From assembly GCA_019828595.1 (NCBI GenBank), contig JAHQRK010000028.1, forward strand, positions 434,001-498,000: a stretch of 64,000 bases of DNA, written 5' to 3'. Below the pieces are notes generated by a model. The model worked only from the letters and a program-made list of their open reading frames with translations, was not told where the DNA came from and did not search any database. A program made the translations under genes and the position numbers. Positions 10,136-20,754 of the stretch are shown piece by piece; positions within the stretch are counted from its first letter, which is position 1; the number at the start of each line of letters is the position of its first letter. Origin of the DNA: Aphanomyces cochlioides. Taxonomy: Eukaryota; Oomycota; Saprolegniomycetes; Saprolegniales; Verrucalvaceae.

Positions 10136-11392
10136 CTAATCTAAGTTGATGAATGTGTTCGCTTCCTTGCTAAGATATGGCATGTAGGTTGATTGAATTT
10201 GGTTGATCCCAACAAGGCGTGTTCTGAAGTTGAAGAGGAGAACCATCATGTTCAAAATCAGTCGTCGTTCACCACGTTCTTCGTACACAAGACGATCTTT
10301 CAATCGAGGAAATGAACCCTTTAATGCCCTCATTCCCCATTCAGCTGTCTGACGCAATGATGTCGCTTGGCGCCCCTGGGCAACAGCGCGCCTGTCTGAT
10401 GTGGCTGGCAAGTCTTGACCCGACTTGATCAAAAAATCAAACTTTGAGCCGCAAAATGCCGAATCAACCACAACTCGTAGATTGTACTCGTCGTACACTT
10501 TCTTCATCTTCAAGTATAGTCCTCCACACTCAGCAATTAGAGAGTCATGCATTGAGCCAGGTGCATTGAGAACGCACGCCGCAATAACTCCGTTTGGACA
10601 AAATACAAAAACGTTGCTCACGTAGTGATCATGCGTCCACCCATTGTAAAACATGTTTTGTATAACAGCATCACCTGACTGCTCGAGATAGAGTTTCAAA
10701 CCATCGGCGTCGGCCCAGACATTGTCCAACATGGAGTGTCTACTTCGCACTACAGCACAAAATGAAGCAAGCTCCTCTCTCGTTGGTAAACAAACTTTTG
10801 CGTATTCGTTCTTGATGAGAACTCGAACCAGAATGCGCCTTCGGAACCTCAAAAAGAGTGAGCAAACAGAAGCCGTAACGCCAAAAAGCATGCAAAGTAC
10901 CATTGTTGTTCCCCGAGTACGAGTCCACGCTAAATTCAGTGCCAAACATGATGCAGCATCCATACTTCGGGGGCGTCCTTTTGATTTGTTTCGCTTGTAT
11001 TTCATCAAACCGCATTCTGTGTAAGGTGAGAATGCGTCGAAATATGGCTGGAACGAGGCACAGAGATGCCAAAATGTTGCAAAGTCCAAACCAGTAAACG
11101 TGATGAGGGATTGGTCGCAACCTGACCCAAGCAGAGTAGCCCAAGGACTGAGGCTTGGGCTGACTAAACTCATTCTTGGTATTCGTCGGTCCCGCCTTCG
11201 CTTTCCTTCGTCAGTTAAGCGACGACGAAAGGAATTCTCGCGGGTATCATCTCGCGCCAGTCGATGCAAGTAGAGCAATACAAACCACCTGTTCATTTGA
11301 TTGGTCAAATCATCAAATAAACAGGGAGGGAGAGGCGATGGACCAAATTTGTGCAAATGATTTTCAGGTGTCGGATGACCGACTTGACACAT
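10136..11392 (-). CDS. PIF/Harbinger transposase (DDE endonuclease)
   Basis: 418 aa, ATG at 11392. The protein has the DDE_Tnp_4/Harbinger layout: a first catalytic Asp in the W-A-D-A-D-G-L segment (about residue 225), the family-typical N-G-W-T-H-D-H-Y and P-G-S-M-H-D-S (about 250-285), the second Asp in V-V-V-D-S-A-F (about 312) and Glu in A-E-W-G-M-R-A-L (about 353). It excises and reinserts the element that carries it. The reading frame is uninterrupted and of normal family length. It is transcribed towards ORF1. Confidence 0.9.
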   Translation of the reverse strand: MCQVGHPTPENHLHKFGPSPLPPCLFDDLTNQMNRWFVLLYLHRLARDDTRENSFRRRLTDEGKRRRDRRIPRMSLVSPSLSPWATLLGSGCDQSLITFTGLDFATFWHLCASFQPYFDAFSPYTECGLMKYKRNKSKGRPRSMDAASCLALNLAWTRTRGTTMVLCMLFGVTASVCSLFLRFRRRILVRVLIKNEYAKVCLPTREELASFCAVVRSRHSMLDNVWADADGLKLYLEQSGDAVIQNMFYNGWTHDHYVSNVFVFCPNGVIAACVLNAPGSMHDSLIAECGGLYLKMKKVYDEYNLRVVVDSAFCGSKFDFLIKSGQDLPATSDRRAVAQGRQATSLRQTAEWGMRALKGSFPRLKDRLVYEERGERRLILNMMVLLFNFRTRLVGINQIQSTYMPYLSKEANTFINLD

Positions 11393-11453
11393 TTTCCTGA
11401 CAAAAAAATTAGATTTGTTACGTACAAAATTTGTGTTTCAGGAACGCCCCATT

Positions 11454-13245
11454 TATCACACTCAAGTGTGATCCACGGTGTGATTTCTCGTGCGAGTCAT
11501 TTTGTATGGAAATCACACTTGTCGCACCACATACAAATATCATAAAAGGCTGTTTTAAGTCCATGCCACGCCTGTGAGATCCTAAACAACGGTAGTGCAT
11601 TAGTCTAATGCGTCTATGACGTATGCTTTGTTTTCTCAGCTCAGGAGCGCCGCGCGAAGCGCTGCGCTGCTTTTTATCGTTTCCGCTTCTACCACAGAAA
11701 TGCGGGAATCTCAACCATAGAGTTCCTGATATTTTAACTCTGCGATTGCTTTAATCATTTAGTTCAGACAGCATATTCCTTTCCGTGTTGAAATACGGGG
11801 TTGTTCATCAGTTTAGAGAGAGCTGTATTAGGCGCAAGATTCGTAGGCAGCTCTGCTAGCGCTTGTTTAAAGGAAATACTCGTCATAAGCACACGAAATT
11901 GTTGTTGTGTGCTAACCTTTCTTATCCTGGCCTAGTAATCTATCAGAGCACTGATGTTTGTGAAGGACGTTGGAGGAGAAAATCGGCTAAGATAATTCAT
12001 TCTATTCTCCAAAAAATAGTGACCACACGACTTCATAGCCGCAAATTCTTGACAAAAACGATCCTCATGTGTGCGTCATGTACTCTCTATGTGATACAGC
12101 TCATTAGAAATCCTACAGAACGATATTCAAATAACTTCTTTCCATCTCAAGAGGGACTCGAGACTTTGGGAATTTTCTTAATTTTAACCAGTAGAAACTG
12201 GTGTGATCCACAGTGTGATATCTTGTCGAAACGGTCATGATAGTTAACTTCATGTGCATTTTGAAAATTCAGTGACTCGTCTTCGGAATTCACAGAAAAA
12301 TGATTCTGCATTGTTATTTTAGACCAATCATGCTCTATTTTGCTGAGAATGAAGCTTGATTGGTTTAAAACTTTCAACATTGAACACTCCACTTTTCATG
12401 TTGCATCCTTGTAGGAGGGTCCAAGACCCAAGAGATTTGGACGACTTGAAGTTAGAGAACCCGATAATGGAAATGTATTACAAGATTAACTGATTGGAAC
12501 TTTGTTAGACTCAAGAAAATGCATGGATGGGTGATGGTTTGGCTGTTTTTCTTGCTGTTTTCTTGAGTACCCAATTCTCAAGCTAGGGGAAAGGTGCATA
12601 GGGATGTATTACAGGATTAACTGACTTCAGCGTTGTTAGACTCAAGAAAATGTATTAGATTCAAAGAAGATGTTGAAAGAGAATAGAGAAAGATTGATTG
12701 TTGTCTAGTCTTTCGACTGTCGCATGGCTATAGTAGATCGTTTTTGCCAGTAAGGCAGCACCATTTCTTGATTTGGTTGACGTTTACTTTACTCTAGACT
12801 CCTCCGTAATGAGGTTTCTTCGGGCATCTGCCATCATGAAACCACGACGTGCGTCGTCGATTCTGCATGCAAAAGAAGTGATCTCTTTTCATTGTTATTT
12901 TTGTCCTTTTCTTGATGTCTGATTGGCTTACACATCCACAGAAAAACCTTTCTGTCCATTCCTCGCAAAATGCATTTCTGTCAAACTATTTTATTACATA
13001 CAAACATCAAGTCATATATATTTCTATCATGGAAATTACTTTTGATATTCACGAAAACTCAGGACAGATTTTCTGTAAATGCATTCAAAACGCAAGTATC
13101 TTTCTGTGAATTCTGGAGAAACTAACACTGAATTTTCAACTGAATTAAGACCTGCCATTCTTAACAAGTTGTGATGGCGATACTTGAGATGATCGCATCA
13201 CATGCACTAAACTTTATGGGGCAATAAATCAAAATGGCAGATCCG
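11454..13245. other. AT-rich gene-free stretch
   Basis: No coding region with recognisable features in about 1.8 kb. It holds two direct-repeat pairs: GTGTGATCCACxGTGTGAT at about 11469 and 12201, and a 50-bp pair at about 12473 and 12603. It is probably old repeat DNA. Confidence 0.45.
12473..12653. repeat. direct repeat pair, about 50 bp, 130 bp apart
   Basis: ATGTATTACAxGATTAACTG followed by GTTAGACTCAAGAAAATG occurs at about 12473-12523 and again at 12603-12653, with a few substitutions. It indicates a local duplication. Confidence 0.65.
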
Positions 13246-13410
13246 GGTTATTTATCGGCTCATCGGCTTGGCTCGGTTCGACTCGGCTTAACTCAACTCG
13301 GCTCGGCTCGGCTTTGGAGCCGATGAGGAAAATCTGAAACCAAGCCGACGCGGTTCCTCTCCGTTCGGCTCGGCTCCGGCTCCGAACCGAGCCGTGGGGA
13401 TTCCTAGTCG
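13246..13410 (-). repeat. GGCTCGG-rich palindromic repeat, copy 2
   Basis: Reverse-complement relative of 8856-8996, beginning (minus strand) at GGAATCCCCACGGCTCGG, with the same arrangement of complementary CGGCTCGG runs around a short A-rich middle. The internal order of runs differs, so the two copies are diverged. Confidence 0.7.
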
Positions 13411-13479
13411 GGAGAGCAACTTGGAGAGACACCATGGAAAACTGGATCGAACAAAATGTGTGTCGTGTATTTACAAAAC

Positions 13480-14110
13480 TTAGTTATTTTGAGGCACGCA
13501 CTGCGAGTAGTAGCTGTTCCACGCCTTGCATTTGTCTTCCTTGCGGCATTCGGTCTCGCCGTTGCATCCATGACCACCCCATTGGGACCACGTGGGAAGG
13601 CCAGGTTGGCTCAAGTCTGGCTGGCACTGCGAGTAGAACTCGTTAATCTTGAGCACGACTTGTCTCCACGGTAGTCGACGCCGCCACATTGTTGCCATAC
13701 ATCGACTTGAACGTCCTTTTGTGGGTCTTTCGTGTCCTTTTGTGGGTTTTGAGACGACCAGACGCAACTCCAAGCACCCGTCTTGAGCTTTCCGCACGTG
13801 GCATCTTCAGGAGCCACACACTTGCCGGCCTCGACGTAGCTGCGAGCATTGCGCACACAGTCCCGCGACGCCCACGCTCCCTTCTTCGGACAGCTCCAGC
13901 CCTTGTCGCCTTGCATGGCGCAGGGGTCTTCTTCGGCTCGCACAAGGATAAATATTCGTTCTTCCAGTTGCATTCAAAATTGGGATCTTGGCAACACACG
14001 CCATGGGGCCAGTTCTGACCATTGCATTGGCTCCAGTTGGTGCTGCATTGACCAGCTTGGGTGGACACGGCGGAGGTCACAATGGCACCGACAATGAGAG
14101 CGACTTGCAT
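13480..14110 (-). pseudogene. broken secreted CBM1/eight-Cys-module gene, inverted copy
   Basis: ATG at 14110 with the same signal peptide as the copy at 7349 (M-Q-V-A-L-I-V-G-A). The CBM1-like domain is in one frame, the eight-Cys remnant plus W-Q-Q-C-G-G in a second, and the last CBM1 (complete here, ending S-Q-C-V-P-Q-N-N) in a third. A stretch present in the 7349 copy before C-P-K-K-G-A-W is deleted, and part of the middle CBM1 is lost. The last CBM1 has W-G-G where others have C-G-G. Two frame breaks and lost cysteines mark it as a pseudogene. Confidence 0.8.
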
Positions 14111-14500
14111 CTTCTCGTGATGGCAAATGGAATTATGACTCGTTGGCCATCCCCCTCCTCGACGACACAGACGGCACGATCGTCCGACGCGAGACAACCA
14201 ACTCGGTCAAGTTCGACTGAGTCCTTCACGACACAGACGTGTCCATCCCACGTTGAGAAAGAGTCACCCACATGTCTTTCGACTTAACTTCTTGGCTTGC
14301 CTGGCTGGTGACGCAATCACGACCTCATACATCACGACCTCACCTCAAGGTCAAGAAGGTTTGGGCAAACGAACACACCCAATGTTCTCAAGGGCCAGCC
14401 ATGACCTGGTTTCGTAGAGCTTTCGCATGGCTGACTCGTCGTTTGCAGCGACACTAGCTGCCCACGTATCACGAGCAGTTATATATTTGTATATGATACA
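14111..14500 (-). repeat. right arm of inverted duplication
   Basis: Reverse-complement match to 6960-7348, the 5' flank of the paired broken gene. Confidence 0.7.
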
Positions 14501-14898
14501 TTGCTCCTGAAGACGCTACATCGCACGTTGCTCCCTTCTGGGGAATGGGGGTGCGTCTGGGAGTCTAAAGCGACTCCAAAACAGCTCCGCGGCGCGTCAA
14601 GATTAATCGGTGAAGTTGGACTGAGTCATTCACGACACAGACGTGCTGCCCACGAGGAGGTTAGGGCACTCAACCCGTATTACCCAGTTTGTGTCGTGTG
14701 GCTCATCCGTGTCAACCTCGGTTGGCTCAATCAGCACCAAATGAAGCAAGGATGATGGACAAAACTGGCAACGTTATTCTCCATGCTTTGTGTCCCTGAA
14801 TGACTCCTGTTTCATATTGCGTCTGTTGAGAATATGAATGATGTGATGAATCCAAGTGAGCAATGTTATTGCGTCATGTCAAACATTTCGGCAACTGT
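14501..14898. other. intergenic stretch with a module relic
   Basis: On the plus strand at about 14507-14570 a short relic of the V-A-P-E-D-A and G-V-R-L-G (from G-A-W-G-C-V-W) parts of an eight-Cys module can be read. The rest shows nothing. Confidence 0.4.
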
Positions 14899-15857
14899 CT
14901 AATCAACGCGTGGTTCTTCTATCTTGTCATCGCTTGTAGTGTCTTTTTCATGGCTGCGTCGGTGAGTGAGAGGAATACATTGCGAATAGTAGTCGTTCCA
15001 TTTCTTGCACTCATATCCGGCACTGCAGTCCGTCTTGCCGCTGTAGCCCTTGCCACCACATTGTTGCCACACTGCCACTTCAATATCCTTCTGCGGCTCC
15101 TTCGAGTTCCATACGCAACCCCACGCTCCAGTCTTGAGCTTCTTGCAACTCGCATCTTCAGGAGCCACACACTTGGCAGCATCCACATAGCTCGTCAACG
15201 TCTTGACACAGTCGGCGACTGCCACATCTCCTTTCTTCGGACAGTTTGATCCATTTCCACCACAGATGGGGCCTTTGGTGCAGTACGTGGCGTCTCCTTC
15301 CACACTCACATTGATGCACGATTGTTCAGCATCCTTCTGCGGTTCCTTCGAGTTCCATACGAACCCCACGCCCCAGTCTTGAGCTTCTTGCAACTCGCAT
15401 CTTCAGGAGCCACACACTTAGCATTCGCATCAACGTAGCTCGTCAATGTCTTAACGCAGTCAGCCAAGGCCACTTCCCCTCGCTTTGGACAGTTGGAGCC
15501 GCCGCCACCGCAGATGGGTCCCTTGGAGCAGTAGGTAGCATCGCCTTCGATGCTCACATTGATACACGATTGTTCAGCATCGCGGATCCATTCCTTGGGC
15601 ACACATTGAGAGTACCAAGAGTTCCACTTTTTACAAGCCGAACCGTCTTCACAGCAGCTCGAGCCAACAAAGCTGCTGCCACCACATTGCGACCATGTTT
15701 TGGCGCAGCTTCCGTTGGGTTGGCATGTCGACGTTTTCTTGTCATCACCAGTGGGTTTACAGTAGTAACCTTCGTCGCATTCAGAATTGTTGGAGCAAAG
15801 GTCGAGTTCCTTGGCCGCGACGACAGCGAGTGCAAGCGAGAGGTAGACTGTCTTCAT
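14899..15857 (-). pseudogene. secreted CBM1/eight-Cys protein gene with a one-base frameshift
   Basis: ATG at 15857 (signal peptide [15 protein letters not shown]), one N-terminal Cys module (C-S-N-N-S-E-C...C-Q-P), CBM1 (W-S-Q-C-G-G-S-S-F), one eight-Cys module, then a second in a different frame, then a final CBM1 (W-Q-Q-C-G-G-K-G-Y...Y-Y-S-Q-C-I-P) and TAG at 14899. Near 15360 the sequence encoding the G-A-W-G-C-V-W segment lacks one base compared with the second module of the same gene, which shifts the frame. Everything else is intact, so this is a very young pseudogene or a sequence error. It lacks the Thr-rich linker of its neighbours. Confidence 0.75.
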
Positions 15858-16899
15858 GACAATGCAAGTCAAATTTGAAAATGGATGTCAGAGCGTCAAC
15901 GCTTAAACTGAATGATACATGACAAGAAGAGCTAACTTGACGTTTTTGCACGGTTCAAGTGTTCTGTTCGGCACGAGTTGGACAGGCAATTTGTTTGTGA
16001 AGCTTGGGCAAGCAACAAAGAGGATAAGAATGTCTTCCACTGTGGCAATATCTTGCATTGAACTCTTTCTTTGACCAGCCTCTGATCTGAGAGGAGGAGG
16101 CATTTTCCTCAGCAAACAACCTGGTCGATGTTAGCTTGGTATCATGCTATCGACGAGATACCTGGTCGTCGTACTCGGACTGACGGCCAACAAATCTGCT
16201 AGGAGGTATTGATCGTACGCATCACTGCCCAGGCCTTAGACTGCATTATACAGCACAGCCAGCTCTTGTACGTGCTGAGCAGTGCCTCACCCATCGCACT
16301 GATTACTGCACCCATAACATTTAGGAAGTCATTTTGTCGCAGGGTTGTATAGGGCGAAGTTGCGACCGCACGTTTTGAACAGTGTATGGTGGTGCATCCA
16401 GCCACCTCAACAGCCACAGATGGGCATTGAACGCAAGTAGCAACATTCACATTCAACTACAGAGCAAGATGAGACCCACTGGTGTTACCTCTTATTGCCC
16501 GGTGGATATTCGCACGACCGAGCAGCATTTGCGTCGTGGCTATATTGCTCGTGCAATCTCACTAACTTTGATCTTCTCAGGCAATCCTGTACAACCCAGT
16601 CTACTGCGGCAGACTTTGCTATTGCGGTTCAAGATGGCGTTTTCCGCATTTCTAAATCACAAAGAAACCATATCTACGTTGACATTATCAATCGCATTCT
16701 CATGTCTAGCTTGCTCTTCCCGATCCGCAGACGACCGCCTACTTTATCACCAAGCACTTCAAGGCTGTTGTTCCTGCTGAGAGCAATGTGGACTCTCTCC
16801 AGTTCCGTCATTCATCTTGAACGTTGTTGGCATGAATCAAGCAGCAAGTACACAAGCATGGCATGTTGCGATCTGTGAAACTACACGAAGACGTCTAGT
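15858..16899. other. intergenic stretch
   Basis: About 1 kb with no recognisable gene; frames on both strands look random. The first part is presumably the upstream region of the gene at 15857. Confidence 0.4.
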
Positions 16900-18118
16900 G
16901 GGGGTGGTGTCGCCTCTTTCAATGGGCTCGTCCGGAGATGAATTGTCGCCGTCTTCAATGGGTTCGTTAAAATCACCTCCGTCGTCCTTCACGTGACTGC
17001 GTCGATGCGCACGGGGGATGCATTGTGAGTAGTAGTCGTTGTACTTGTTGCATACGTCTACTTCACGGCAGTTCGTTCTACCAGTTTAGCCCTTGCCACC
17101 GCATTGTTGCCACACACCCACTGCAATATCTTCAGCATCACGCTTCTTGTCCTTGGGTTCGCACAACGACAAGTACTCGTTCTTCTTGTTGCATTGGAAG
17201 TTGGGGTCTTGGCAGCAGACACCGAAAGGCCAATTTTGGCCGTTGCATTGACTCCAGTTGGTGCTGCATTGCTTGATGTTGTTGGCAGCACCAGTGGTGG
17301 CAGGAGCAGAAGTGGTCGCAGGGGCCGAGGTGGTGGCAGGAGCACCAGTCGAAGCTGGCACGGCACCAAACACACAGCCGCGAGCACCGCTGGGGATCTT
17401 TTGGCAAGTGGCATCGGTAGGAGCAACGCACTTTGAGGCATCGACGTAACTGTTCAAAGTCTTGATGCAGTCAGCCACGGCAACATCTCCCTTCTTAGGA
17501 CAAGCATCACCTTGGTCACCGCAAATTGGTCCCTTCACGCAGTAGGTGGCATCGCCGACAACGCTCACGTTGGTGCACGATTGTTCATCATCTTCAGCAT
17601 CCTTTTGAGGCTCCTTCGAGTTCCAGACGCATCCCCAGGCACCAGTCTTGATCTTCTTGCACGTAGCATCTTCAGGAGCCACACACTTGGCGTTGGCACC
17701 GACGTAGCTGGTCAACGTCTTCACACAGTCAGCAACAGCGACGTCACCCTTCTTGGGACAGTTGGAACCACCACCACCACAGATGCGTCCCTAGGTGCAG
17801 TACGTCGCATCACCGTCCACGTTGATGCAAGATTGTTCAGCATCTCGTGCCCAGTCTTTTGGCACGCATTGGGAGTACCAGGTGTCCCACTTCTTGCAGG
17901 TCGAGCCATCTTCACAGCAGCTCGAGCCAACAAAGCTGCTGCCACCACATTGTGACCAGCACTTGCCGCAGCTCTCGTTGGGTTAGCACATCGAGAAGGT
18001 CTTGTCGTTGGTGGGCTTGCAGAAGATGCCATTGCCGCACTCAGCATCCTTGGTGCAAGGGTCAAACTGTTTGGCTGAAGATGACGGCAAGCGCCAAGGA
18101 GATGCAGGTAGCTCTCAT
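16900..18118 (-). pseudogene. decayed copy of the QFDPC-type secreted CBM1 gene
   Basis: Compared with the intact neighbour starting at 20754, this copy has a one-base shift just after the signal peptide, a stop in place of Gln in the M-C-Q-P-N motif (near 17984), a stop in place of Lys after Y-C-T (near 17793), and a stop after W-Q-Q-C-G-G-K-G (near 17090). Between them are long clean blocks with two eight-Cys modules, the Thr/Ala linker and the CBM1-like domain. One N-terminal Cys module and the penultimate CBM1 are missing. Upstream flank at 18119-18230 resembles that of 20754, so whole gene plus promoter was duplicated. Confidence 0.85.
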
Positions 18119-18996
18119 GATGGGGAGTCACCATCATGTCCCCGTGTTGTTCCTGGCAACTATACTTTGTTCAAGCTTGACATTCCAGCGACAATGTGGT
18201 ACTGCAGTGTGTTTGGTCGTTCATAGTGTGCTGGTCGAACCATATTCTGATCCATGGCGTACCAAGGTTGTGACCAATAGTGTCAGTACCTCGTACGAAC
18301 AGAGGAACAAGTGGCCCTACCTCAAAATACTACTTATACTCCATGGCTTGGAAGTCCATCGTTGGAAAGCCTCCTTTCTGGCAATATATAGGAGAACTGA
18401 AGTGCATTGTTTCGAGGCCAGCGCCGGCTTAAGAAGAGGTCATACTTGGTCTTCTTAGCAGCGCTCTCCTCGTCAGCCGACTGATAGGACCGAGTGGCTA
18501 AACGAGTGGGTCCTCTTTGCACTTGATACATTTGCTGAGAGTCAGAGAAGATGCAGTCAAAAGGATCAATCGTATTTCACTGCAACATCGTTTATCGGGC
18601 AGTTCGCGCTATGATTGATGCAGGAAAAGACCCGACCTCACTCAGGTGATGCTCCCCAATGTCGTCATTGCCTATTGAAAGAAAGATCGCCCCTGCTAGC
18701 ACAGACAGGGGAAGTCCTTGATGGGTACTTCGTCTACAGTTTGCATTCGGTGATCAAGCAAGGTGATCGCTTCATCGGGATGAAGACTGTGGCCGGATGA
18801 GCAGTTTGTAATTGATTCGCCATTGTCTTTCTCTTTCATTGTCGCTACAACTCCGAGATGTCTGGAATACGTTGCTTTCCGTTGTCTGCTGTAAGAATTG
18901 GACGGCTTAGGCTATATCGACACTCTTTTGCGTGATACACATCGTCAAATTCAAATATTACTCAAACTCTAGCCTCAAGGCCATCGAGATTCAAAT
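18119..18996. other. intergenic stretch
   Basis: The first 110 bp share words with the upstream region of the gene at 20754 (ACTTTGTTCAAG, GACATTCCAG). The remainder has no feature I can name. Confidence 0.4.
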
Positions 18997-20754
18997 TTAG
19001 TTGTCCTTTGCACTCACGCAGGTGTTCATGTAGCAGACGTATGGTCCCCAGCTCGGATCAGTCCATCCGCATTCTTCGTTATAGTTGCAACAAATACGAT
19101 ATGGACGGCCAGCACAATCCCCCACTGTGCGATCTTGACCATCGTCTCTGCCAAACGGACCAGGTCCAAGAGGAGGAACCTCACCATGCCCTGCTTGGCC
19201 GAGAGTGTCACCGCCAGTACTGGGTGCAGGAGCGGGAGTGTTTTCACCTTCAACAGGCTCGTTCGGAGATGAATTGTCGCCGTCTTCAATAGGTTCGTCA
19301 ATATCACCTCCGTCATCCTTCACATGACTGCGTCGATGCGATACAGGAATGCATTGCGAGTAATAGTCGTTCCATGCCTTGCATTGGTCTTCAGCGCGGC
19401 AGTCCGTCTTGCCAGAGTAGTTCTTGCCGCCGCATTGAGACCAAGTAGGTTGACCAGGCACATCCTTGTCGGGTTGGCATTGAGAGTAGTAGTCGTTGAT
19501 CTTCATGCACACGTTGCCCTTTGTGCACGAAGTGTCGCCCTTGTAGGCGACACCACCGCATTGTTGCCACACGGCGACTTCAGCAACGTCGGCATCGCGC
19601 TTTTTGTCTTTGGGTTCGCACAACGACAAGTACTCGTTCTTGCGGTTGCATTGGAAGTTGGGGTCTTGGCAGCAGACACCGAAAGGCCAGTTTTGGCCGT
19701 TGCATTGGCTCCAGTTGGTGCTGCATTGCTTGCTGTTGTTGGCAGCAGCACCAGTGGTAGTAGGAGCCGAAGTGGTGGCAGGAGCTAAGGTTGTCGCGGC
19801 AGAAGTTGTGCCAGGAGCCGAGGTGGAAGCAGGAGCAGGGGCGGAGGTCGTGGCAGGAGCACCAGTCGAAGCTGGCACGGCACCAAACACACAGCCGCGA
19901 GCACCGCTGGGGATCTTCTGGCAAGTGGCATCGGTAGGAGCAACACACTTTGAGGCATCCACGTAGCTGTTCAAAGTCTTGATGCAGTCAGCCACGGCAA
20001 CATCACCCTTCTTAGGACAAGCGTCGCCTTGGTCACCGCAAATTGGTCCCTTCACGCAGTAGGTGGCATCGCCGACAACGCTCACGTTGGTGCACGATTG
20101 TTCATCATCTTCAGCATCCTTTTGAGGCTCCTTCGAGTTCCAGACGCATCCCCAGGCACCAGTCTTGATCTTCTTGCACGTAGCATCTTCAGGAGCCACA
20201 CACTTGGCGTTAGCACCGACGTAGCTTGTCAAGGTCTTCACACAGTCAGCAACAGCGACATCACCCTTCTTGGGACAGTTTGAGCCATTGCCGCCACAGA
20301 TAGGACCCTTGGAGCAGTAGGTGGCATCACCTTCCACGCTCACGTTGATACAAGATTGTTCAGCATCTCGTGCCCAGTCTTTTGGCACACATTGGGAGTA
20401 CCAGGTGTTCCACTTCTTGCAGGCGGAACCATCTTCACAGCAGCTCGAGCCAACAAAGCTGCTGCCACCACATTGCGACCAGCGCTTGCCACAGCTTTCG
20501 TTGGGTTGGCACATCGAGAAGGTCTTGTCGTTGGTGGGCTTGCAGAAGAATCCCGATTGGCAGTCACCGTTGTTCTTGCAGACCGAGTATTGCTTGCCGT
20601 CCCCCTTGGCTTCGTTGGGTTGGCACATGGAGAACTTCTTGTCGTCGGTGGGCTTGCAGAAGAAACCATCACCACATTCGGCGTCCTTGGTGCAAGGGTC
20701 GAATTGCTTGGCCGAGACAACGGCAAGCGCCAAGGAGATGTAGGTAGCCTTCAT
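18997..20754 (-). CDS. secreted modular CBM1 protein with eight-Cys modules and a C-terminal extension
   Basis: 585 aa from the ATG at 20754, chosen because it gives the same M-K-A-T-Y-I-S-L-A signal peptide as the paralogues; an in-frame ATG at 20862 would bury it. Order: signal 1-16; two Cys-rich modules 21-44 and 59-82, each C-x5-C-x5-C-x10-C; CBM1 89-123; eight-Cys modules 135-205 and 221-290, each with an N-V-S glycosylation site; Thr/Ala/Pro linker 292-340; CBM1-like 344-380; CBM1 396-428 and 437-470. Residues 480-585 are acidic, then carry a six-Cys tail not seen in the other intact members. K-K-R-D-A at 384-388 may be a processing site. CBM1 binds crystalline cellulose through aligned aromatic residues; the Cys modules have no known role. 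Single exon. Confidence 0.88.
   Translation of the reverse strand: MKATYISLALAVVSAKQFDPCTKDAECGDGFFCKPTDDKKFSMCQPNEAKGDGKQYSVCKNNGDCQSGFFCKPTNDKTFSMCQPNESCGKRWSQCGGSSFVGSSCCEDGSACKKWNTWYSQCVPKDWARDAEQSCINVSVEGDATYCSKGPICGGNGSNCPKKGDVAVADCVKTLTSYVGANAKCVAPEDATCKKIKTGAWGCVWNSKEPQKDAEDDEQSCTNVSVVGDATYCVKGPICGDQGDACPKKGDVAVADCIKTLNSYVDASKCVAPTDATCQKIPSGARGCVFGAVPASTGAPATTSAPAPASTSAPGTTSAATTLAPATTSAPTTTGAAANNSKQCSTNWSQCNGQNWPFGVCCQDPNFQCNRKNEYLSLCEPKDKKRDADVAEVAVWQQCGGVAYKGDTSCTKGNVCMKINDYYSQCQPDKDVPGQPTWSQCGGKNYSGKTDCRAEDQCKAWNDYYSQCIPVSHRRSHVKDDGGDIDEPIEDGDNSSPNEPVEGENTPAPAPSTGGDTLGQAGHGEVPPLGPGPFGRDDGQDRTVGDCAGRPYRICCNYNEECGWTDPSWGPYVCYMNTCVSAKDN

Larger units (their letters stand above)
9144..11450. 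mobile_element. PIF/Harbinger DNA transposon, apparently complete (2307 bp)
   Basis: Left end GGAGCGTTCCTGAAAACAC (from 9144) and the reverse complement of the right end, GGGGCGTTCCTGAAACAC (to 11450), are matching terminal inverted repeats. Both sides are flanked by ATT (9141-9143 and 11451-11453), a 3-bp target duplication. Between them are the two genes expected for the superfamily, convergently arranged with 14 bp between their ends: a Myb/SANT-like ORF1 (+) and a DDE transposase (-). Neither frame is interrupted, so the element may be recent or active. Confidence 0.88.

Noticed and set aside
11469..12225. LTR pair suggested by the GTGTGATCCAC direct repeats
   Set aside because: The shared sequence is only about 25 bp, there is no internal gag/pol, primer site or flanking duplication.
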